A stretch of DNA of 10,860 nucleotides, taken from Symbiodinium natans (lineage: Eukaryota > Sar > Dinophyceae > Suessiales > Symbiodiniaceae). Below, one piece after another: positions 9,101-10,860 of this stretch. Location: contig CAJNDS010001685.1 in the NCBI GenBank assembly GCA_905221605.1, positions 1 to 10,860 on the forward strand, read 5' to 3'. Made by a program: the position numbers and the translations under genes. The notes under the pieces were generated by a model. It did no database searches and was not told the origin of the DNA. It worked only from the letters and a program-made list of their open reading frames with translations. Each line of letters opens with the position of its first letter. Position 1 is the first letter of the stretch.

Positions 9101-9476
9101 GGGCATGTGTTTAAATCAACGGGCGAAAAGCTTTATGTACATTTAACAGACAGGTCTGCGCGCGCACACACACACACACGCTTATAAATATGAAAATTTA
9201 TAAGTGAATAAATATATAGCCATATATATATATACACACATATGTATATATATATATATACATATAAGTAAATATAAATAAATATATATAGATGCTTCTG
9301 CATAGATTCTAACGGATTATGTGCCGCAAGCACCTGTCTGTGTGTATATGCATATATATATATATGTGCTCACACATTCATGTATACATAATATATAAAG
9401 TACATCGCACAACAGCTGGGCCTTGACGAGGCCGCTGCCCCACATGAAGAGGGCGATGGGGATGCCGGCCGCTAGC
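3070..9476 (-). CDS. Plastid triose-phosphate/phosphate translocator family gene, 5'-partial, at least 17 small exons
   Basis: This is the span of a spliced gene for a DMT-superfamily plastidic phosphate translocator, which exchanges phosphate for phosphorylated C3/C5/C6 compounds across plastid envelope membranes. Exons identified on the minus strand, 5' to 3': 9422-9476, 9016-9084, 8373-8429, 8146-8196, 7763-7798, 7299-7331, 6893-6909, 6419-6458, 6070-6123, 5705-5761, 5486-5512, (5271-5291 tentative), 5012-5049, 4822-4857, 4372-4426, 3901-3936, 3442-3490, 3070-3116. Seen directly: reading frames join across introns into family motifs in the right order (SFTHVVK, ALEP, SLLPVFAGVALAS, ELSFT, TAMASN, PPITHS, NTLKR, TAIAIGGVLLYS). 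From knowledge of the family, ten transmembrane helices are expected; the visible part starts about at helix 2 or 3. The transit peptide and N-terminal helices are missing. Substrate class cannot be fixed: Gln stands where TPT has His185. An ER/Golgi nucleotide-sugar transporter is less likely because of the THS and NTLKR motifs and the in-register Arg266. Confidence 0.92.
3442..3490 (-). CDS. Translocator exon 17
   Basis: It reads VSIIVFRTPVTPQSAA plus G of a split Gly. The family reads 'S..VF.T..T...A.GT' right after NTLKR, and the residue count from LKR to GT (21) matches the plant TPT. The acceptor is TTCGAG before GTCTCC; the donor is GCCG followed by GTCTGG (GT). Confidence 0.92.
3716..3736. 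repeat. Short telomere-like tract inside an intron
   Basis: CAACCCAGACCCTAAACCCC lies in the middle of the intron between translocator exons 16 and 17. One near-perfect CCCTAAA unit with degenerate neighbours. Confidence 0.6.
3901..3936 (-). CDS. Translocator exon 16, NTLKR
   Basis: It reads VLNTLKRVVIIV. The family signature is THAV.NTLKRV.VI; Lys-Arg are the phosphate-binding pair Lys362/Arg363. The acceptor is TCTCAG before GTCCTG; the donor is GTC followed by GCACCT (GC). Twelve codons, phase 0. Confidence 0.95.
4321..4480. repeat. Two short telomere-like tracts flanking exon 15
   Basis: AACCCTGAACCCTATAG (about 4324-4340) lies just downstream of exon 15 in transcript direction, and GTAAACCCTAAACCCTAC (4463-4479) just upstream of it, each about 35 nt from a splice site. 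Confidence 0.65.
4372..4426 (-). CDS. Translocator exon 15, PPITHS
   Basis: It reads G then YQLSSFWVLSCVPPITHS, matching 'YN..A...L..V.P.THA' of plastid translocators. Its Tyr lies 23 residues before the Lys of LKR in exon 16, the spacing of Tyr339 to Lys362 in Galdieria TPT. The acceptor is CCCAG before GTATCA; the donor is AGC followed by GCCCGG (GC). Confidence 0.93.
4699..4949. repeat. Cluster of long G homopolymers
   Basis: Runs of 24 G (4699-4722), 10 G (4751-4760), 16 G (4926-4941) and 7 G (4943-4949) lie in the introns on both sides of exon 14. In the transcript these are C runs. They create poly-Gly and poly-Pro open frames that are not genes. Confidence 0.95.
4822..4857 (-). CDS. 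Translocator exon 14, SGFHFFM
   Basis: It reads G, LMLATSGFHFF and AT of a split Met. The family has L..SG.FY..YN here. The acceptor is GCCGAG before GCTGAT; the donor is CAT followed by GCGACG (GC). The preceding intron is short (154 nt) and holds a 16-G tract. Confidence 0.85.
5012..5049 (-). CDS. Translocator exon 13, AALAKG
   Basis: It reads AALAKGVTSKSL plus GG of a split Gly codon. The family reads 'A.A.G.T...L' before the penultimate part of the carrier. The acceptor is CCACAG before GCCGCG; the donor is CTCGG followed by GCACAG (GC). It joins exon 14 as SL-G-LMLATSGF. Confidence 0.75.
5081..5114. repeat. Telomere-like tract, TTTAGGG orientation
   Basis: TTTAGGGTTTAGGCTTTAGG then GACTAGGGTTTAG: four to five units with single-base changes, about 31 nt from the exon 13 acceptor. 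Confidence 0.9.
5271..5291 (-). CDS. Tentative translocator exon 12 (21 nt)
   Basis: It reads DGREFRW between an AG (ATTGAG before GATGGT) and a GT (TGG followed by GTGCGG). The family has a short polar loop like EGP....W just before the 'ALA.G' segment, and this would fill that gap in phase with exon 13. It is too short to stand alone and its phase does not match an obvious donor of exon 11. Confidence 0.3.
5486..5512 (-). CDS. Translocator exon 11, 3' edge uncertain
   Basis: It reads VLLPVVLFL, continuing the helix from exon 10 (family: 'I...L..PVAL..EG'). The acceptor is AAGAG before GTGCTT. No GT/GC/GA donor falls exactly at the end of VLFL. Candidates are GT after GTG at 5498, GC inside CCGGGC near 5481, or a GC further on, each changing the phase. 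The low edge given is the end of clearly family-like sequence, not a chosen splice site. Confidence 0.6.
5705..5761 (-). CDS. Translocator exon 10
   Basis: It reads EKTQRKTNQLAVLTAVATS: a charged loop followed by the start of a hydrophobic helix, as expected between the Arg266 helix and the next span. The acceptor is TGCAAG before GAGAAG; the donor is TCC followed by GCCCCC (GC). Nineteen codons, phase 0. Confidence 0.82.
6070..6123 (-). CDS. Translocator exon 9, RNVLATKFG
   Basis: It reads VTRNVLATKFGDVGDMGE. The Arg aligns with Arg266 of Galdieria TPT, and R.V..K is the family pattern after SN. The acceptor is CCCAG before GTGACC. The donor is either GAG followed by GCGGGA (GC) or, one codon earlier, GGC followed by GAGGCG (GA), since the next exon also starts with GAG. 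Confidence 0.88.
6322..6399. repeat. Telomere-like tract, CCCTAAA orientation
   Basis: About ten degenerate units of CCCTAAAC, CCCCTAAA, CGCTAAGC, CCCCAAAC and relatives. It starts 19 nt inside the intron after exon 8 and produces a spurious Pro/Lys-rich open frame on the plus strand. Confidence 0.9.
6419..6458 (-). CDS. Translocator exon 8, TAMASN
   Basis: It reads G then FGFLTAMASNFFF. The family consensus is GF.SAM.SN.....R. The acceptor is CAAAG before GTTCGG. The donor is placed at TTC followed by GCGGCC because this puts the next-exon Arg exactly where Arg266 sits by ungapped count from Lys204. A second GC donor three bases on (after GCG) would add one Ala. Telomere-like repeats begin 19 nt into the following intron. 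Confidence 0.88.
6893..6909 (-). CDS. Translocator exon 7, 17-nt microexon ELSFT
   Basis: It reads ELSFT plus two bases (AT) of a split Met codon. ELSF is the conserved motif directly after VALAS in this family. The acceptor is GCACAG before GAGCTG and the donor is CCAT followed by GCAGGG (GC). Ending the exon at AT makes TM-FGFLTAMASN with no extra residue against the family, whereas reading on to CAG adds one. Confidence 0.78.
7211..7270. repeat. Degenerate telomere-like tract
   Basis: Words such as ACCCAAACCCAAAACCCTGA and AACCCCAAGCCCC sit in the intron between exons 6 and 7, 28 nt from the GA donor. More decayed than the other tracts. Confidence 0.55.
7299..7331 (-). CDS. Translocator exon 6, GVALAS
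   Basis: It reads VFAGVALASSK; family members read V.GGVALAS.TELSF here. The acceptor is TTCCAG before GTCTTT. The donor is AAG followed by GACAGG, a GA donor, a class documented in dinoflagellates. Eleven codons, phase 0. Confidence 0.88.
7658..7709. repeat. Degenerate telomere-like tract, TTTAGGG orientation
   Basis: TAGGGTTTCAAG, GGGGTTCTAGGGTTCAGGGG and similar words lie in the intron between exons 5 and 6. Confidence 0.55.
7763..7798 (-). CDS. Translocator exon 5
   Basis: It reads VFHPMVYASLLP, matching the family '..P...W.SLLPV'. The acceptor is GCCAG before GTGTTC; the donor is CCG followed by GTACCT (GT type). Twelve codons, phase 0. Support is the perfect join to exon 6 (SLLP plus VFAGVALAS) rather than its own length. 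Confidence 0.85.
7874..7886. repeat. 13-G homopolymer
   Basis: It lies in the intron between exons 4 and 5 and is followed by TTGGGGGTTATATAA. Confidence 0.95.
8146..8196 (-). CDS. Translocator exon 4, ALEP
   Basis: It reads ALEPAVNAIASALVLGQ, continuing SFTHVVK into ALEP as in the family consensus KALEPFFNA...LGQ. Phase 0 at both ends. The acceptor is CGAAG before GCCCTG and the donor is CAG followed by GCGCGG (GC). The usual Phe-Phe after ALEP is Ala-Val here. Confidence 0.94.
8233..8346. repeat. Telomere-like tracts in both orientations within one short intron
   Basis: TATAGGGTTTAGGGG and AAGGTTTAGGGTTTATAG (8234-8270) face AGCCCTAAACAAAGCCCTA (8281-8299) and AACCCCTAAACC (8335-8346). 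They fill most of the 176-nt intron between exons 3 and 4 and could fold back on themselves. Confidence 0.85.
8373..8429 (-). CDS. Translocator exon 3, SFTHVVK
   Basis: It reads VATVASLGAVAVSFTHVVK. This is the most diagnostic piece of the gene: in plastid translocators the same stretch reads VAVSFTHTIKA. The Thr three residues after the Gln ending exon 2 aligns with Thr188, and the final Lys with Lys204 of the Galdieria TPT. The acceptor is GGCAG before GTGGCC; the donor is AAG followed by GCACAC, a GC donor. Confidence 0.95.
8445..8498. repeat. Degenerate telomere-like tract, TTTAGGG orientation
   Basis: Units GGTTCGGG, TTCAGGG, TTTCGGGTGTCGGGTTTCGGG and TTTTGGGG begin about 15 nt from the exon 3 acceptor. 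The usual TTTAGGG A is often replaced by C or T. Confidence 0.7.
8733..8784. repeat. Telomere-like tract, CCCTAAA orientation
   Basis: ACCCCACACCCTGAAACCCC, AAACCCTAAACCCC and AAACCCTTAGACCCC: about six degenerate units in the intron between exons 2 and 3. Confidence 0.85.
8896..8998. repeat. Largest telomere-like array, 7-bp and 8-bp units
   Basis: Three perfect CCCTAAA 7-mers are followed by three CCCCTGAA 8-mers, about four CCCCTAAA 8-mers, a break (CCGTTTT), then more CCCCTAAA. It ends 17 nt from the donor of exon 2. Array blocks by variant type point to local expansion after insertion. Confidence 0.95.
9016..9084 (-). CDS. Translocator exon 2
   Basis: It reads APKLTGSDLAKLAP followed by VGAAFAAGQ, 23 whole codons. 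This matches the family segment 'L..L.PVA..HALGHV' that starts the helix carrying the substrate-contact His185/Thr188. The final Gln aligns with His185. The acceptor is GGCAG before GCGCCC; the donor is CAG followed by GTGTTC (GT type). Codons end almost always in G or C. Confidence 0.9.
9157..9403. repeat. CG/CA/TA microsatellite and AT-rich island
   Basis: A GCGCGCG run grades into (CA)8 at about 9164-9179, then a (TA/CA) rich tract to about 9290 and a second at 9341-9402. It fills the intron between exons 1 and 2 and stands out from the GC-rich surroundings. Open frames across it read as Ile/Tyr-rich nonsense. Confidence 0.95.
9422..9476 (-). CDS. Translocator exon 1 (first visible)
   Basis: It reads (xx)G then LAAGIPIALFMWGSGLVK, a hydrophobic helix with a Trp near its end, as in the second or third membrane span of TPT proteins. 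The acceptor is CCGCAG before GCTAGC (phase 2) and the donor is AAG followed by GCCCAG, a GC donor. The exon is strongly GC3-rich next to an AT-rich intron. The preceding exon was not found up to the right edge. An acceptor eleven bases upstream (CGCAG before CTTGG) is possible but lacks the G that follows every other acceptor. Confidence 0.85.
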
Positions 9477-9893
9477 CTGCGGCCAAGCTGCGCTGGGTTG
9501 CGAGTTCGACCCAAGGGGAGCGACTAAGAGGGTGATCACGGTCGAGCCTAACAATGTTTCAAAATTCTTTTCTGCAGCTTCTATTCTGTGAATGTAACTT
9601 CTTTAGATGGTCATTCTTCCTATCATTGTTTGTTGCTACGGGTGGAAGGGTGGTTGTTGTTGTTGCTTCCTTCCGGAACTGACAGATTGATGGTTTTTGA
9701 GACGCGGGAGAGGGGGCGGCACTTCCGAGATGCATCCAAGTTCTGATGAAAACTACGCAGCGCGCACGAGAGAGCAGGTCTCAATACCACGAAGATTCCT
9801 AGTCCTAGTTCTTGAAGCCCTAAACCTAATTGAATCCTATCCGCCGACCCGAGCTTTGAGCGGGGGAGGCGCTAGTGAAGACCCATAGTCTTG
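9477..9893. other. Unassigned stretch upstream of visible exon 1
   Basis: On the minus strand no preceding translocator exon (expected motif like FP.P..VS..Q) was found here. The stretch includes a GTTGTTGTTGTTG run near 9652-9664 and one CCCTAAAC at 9818-9825. It is probably part of a long upstream intron. Confidence 0.5.
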
Positions 9894-10720
9894 CCCCCCC
9901 CCGCCCCCCCCGCCCCCCCCCGCTCCCCTCGCCCTTCCCACCCCACTCCTGCCCACCCCTCCCGCTGCCTTGCTGTTAGAATGGAGTGTTTTCAAGGGCT
10001 CCAGTGCATGCCCGAACCCTCCCTTTGCTGCCCCCGCCCCCCCCGCCCCCCCCGCTGCCCCCGCTCCCCCCGCCCTTCCCACCCCCGCCGACCCCCTCCA
10101 CTGCCTTGCTGTCAAACTGGCGTGTTTTTGGGCTCCAGTGCATGCCCCACTCCTGCCCACCCCTCCCGCTGCCTTGCTGTTAGAATGGAGTGTTTTAAGG
10201 GCTCCAGTGCATGCCCGAGCCCTCCCTTCGCTGCCCCGCCCCCCCCGCCCCCTGCCCCCCCGCCCCCCCCCTCCCCGCCGACCCCCTCCGCTGCCTTGCT
10301 GTCAGACTGGCGTGTTTTAAGGGGTTTAGTGCATGCCCCACTCCTGCCCACCCCTCCCGCTGCCTTGCTGTTAGAATGGAGTGCTTTTAAGGGCTCCAGT
10401 GCATGCCCGAGCCCTCCCTTCGCTGCCCCGCCCCCCCCGCCCCCCCCGCTCCCCCCGCTCCCCTCGCCCTTCCCACCCCTGCTGTTAGAATGGAGTGTTT
10501 TCAAGGGCTCCAGTGCATGCCCGAACCCTCCCTTCGCTGCCCCCGCCCCCCCCGCCCCCCCCGCTGCCCCCGCTCCCCCCGCCCTTCCCACCCCCGCCGA
10601 CCCCCTCCACTGCCTTGCTGTCAAACTGGCGTGTTTTAAGGGCTCCAGTGCATGCCCCACTCCTCACCCCTCCCGCTGCCTTGCGTTTTAAGGGCTTGAG
10701 TGCATGCCCGAGCCCTCCCC

Positions 10721-10776
<56 letters not shown>

Positions 10777-10860
10777 CCGACCCCCTCCGCTGCCTTGCTG
10801 TCAGACTGGCGTGTTTTTTGGGGGTTTAGTGCATGCCCCACTCCTGCCCACCCCTCCCGC
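9894..10860. repeat. C-rich minisatellite, alternating A and B modules, period about 190 bp
   Basis: Nine modules share the core CTGCCTTGCTGT...GTGTTTT...AGTGCATGCC and are separated by C-rich spacers. Type A (TTAGAATGGAG, then CCCGAGCC) cores sit at 10003, 10206, 10398, 10512 and 10699; type B (TCARACTGGCG, then CCCCACTCC) at 10137, 10328, 10647 and 10828 (position of AGTGCATGCC). The A-A step is 203, 192, 114 and 187. The array continues past the right edge. It yields long Pro- or Gly-rich open frames on both strands that are artefacts. Confidence 0.95.
10722..10775. repeat. 54-C homopolymer
   Basis: An uninterrupted C run inside the minisatellite spacer, where sister spacers have runs of about 7-9 C broken by G or T. 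Its exact length in the genome is doubtful because sequencing and assembly fail at such runs. Confidence 0.95.

Noticed and set aside
9133-9333. Ile/Tyr-rich minus-strand open frame
   Set aside because: It is the translation of the AT/CA microsatellite inside an intron.
9891-10691. 266-codon plus-strand open frame, Pro/Cys/Ser-rich, with overlapping Gly-rich frames on the other strand
   Set aside because: It is the C-rich minisatellite translated; the repeat modules keep several frames open on both strands. No domain and no start context.
9894-10860. CRISPR array
   Set aside because: Modules are long and the spacers are C-rich variants of each other, not unique; the gene context is eukaryotic.

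Overview
The window is eukaryotic nuclear DNA and fits a photosynthetic dinoflagellate best. No bacterial-style gene fits. On the minus strand, short GC3-rich exons separated by introns spell most of a plastid phosphate-translocator protein. The introns are dinoflagellate-like: most start with GC, one starts with GA, and every one ends AG with a G as the next exon base. Degenerate TTTAGGG-type telomere-like tracts are scattered throughout. The species cannot be told from the sequence.

Layout, left to right. Positions 1-254 hold a 111-112 bp tandem repeat. Positions 255-2800 are mostly unassigned; they contain one weak plus-strand candidate exon that resembles a voltage-gated channel segment (997-1066), one weaker minus-strand candidate exon (468-531), and a head-to-head pair of telomere-like tracts near 1721-1760. 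Positions 3070-9476 hold one minus-strand gene of the triose-phosphate/phosphate translocator (TPT, plastidic phosphate translocator) family. At least 17 coding exons of 17-69 nt are recognised, with introns of 154-586 nt, so only about 12% of the locus codes. The 5' end (transit peptide and first membrane helices) lies beyond the right edge or was not found, and the 3' end is uncertain. Positions 9157-9403 are an AT/CA microsatellite inside the first visible intron. Positions 9894-10860 are a very C-rich minisatellite with two alternating modules and a 54-C run.

The assembled translocator keeps the family landmarks in order: SFTH..K, a LEP helix start, SLLPV.AGVALAS, ELSFT, AM.SN.....R, a THS turn and NTLKR. 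By ungapped counting, five of the six remembered substrate-contact positions of the Galdieria TPT tested are conserved (Thr188, Lys204, Tyr339, Lys362, Arg363), Arg266 also falls in register, and His185 is replaced by Gln. The long ORFs in the window are shadows or low-complexity translations of repeats; the real coding signal is in the small exons.
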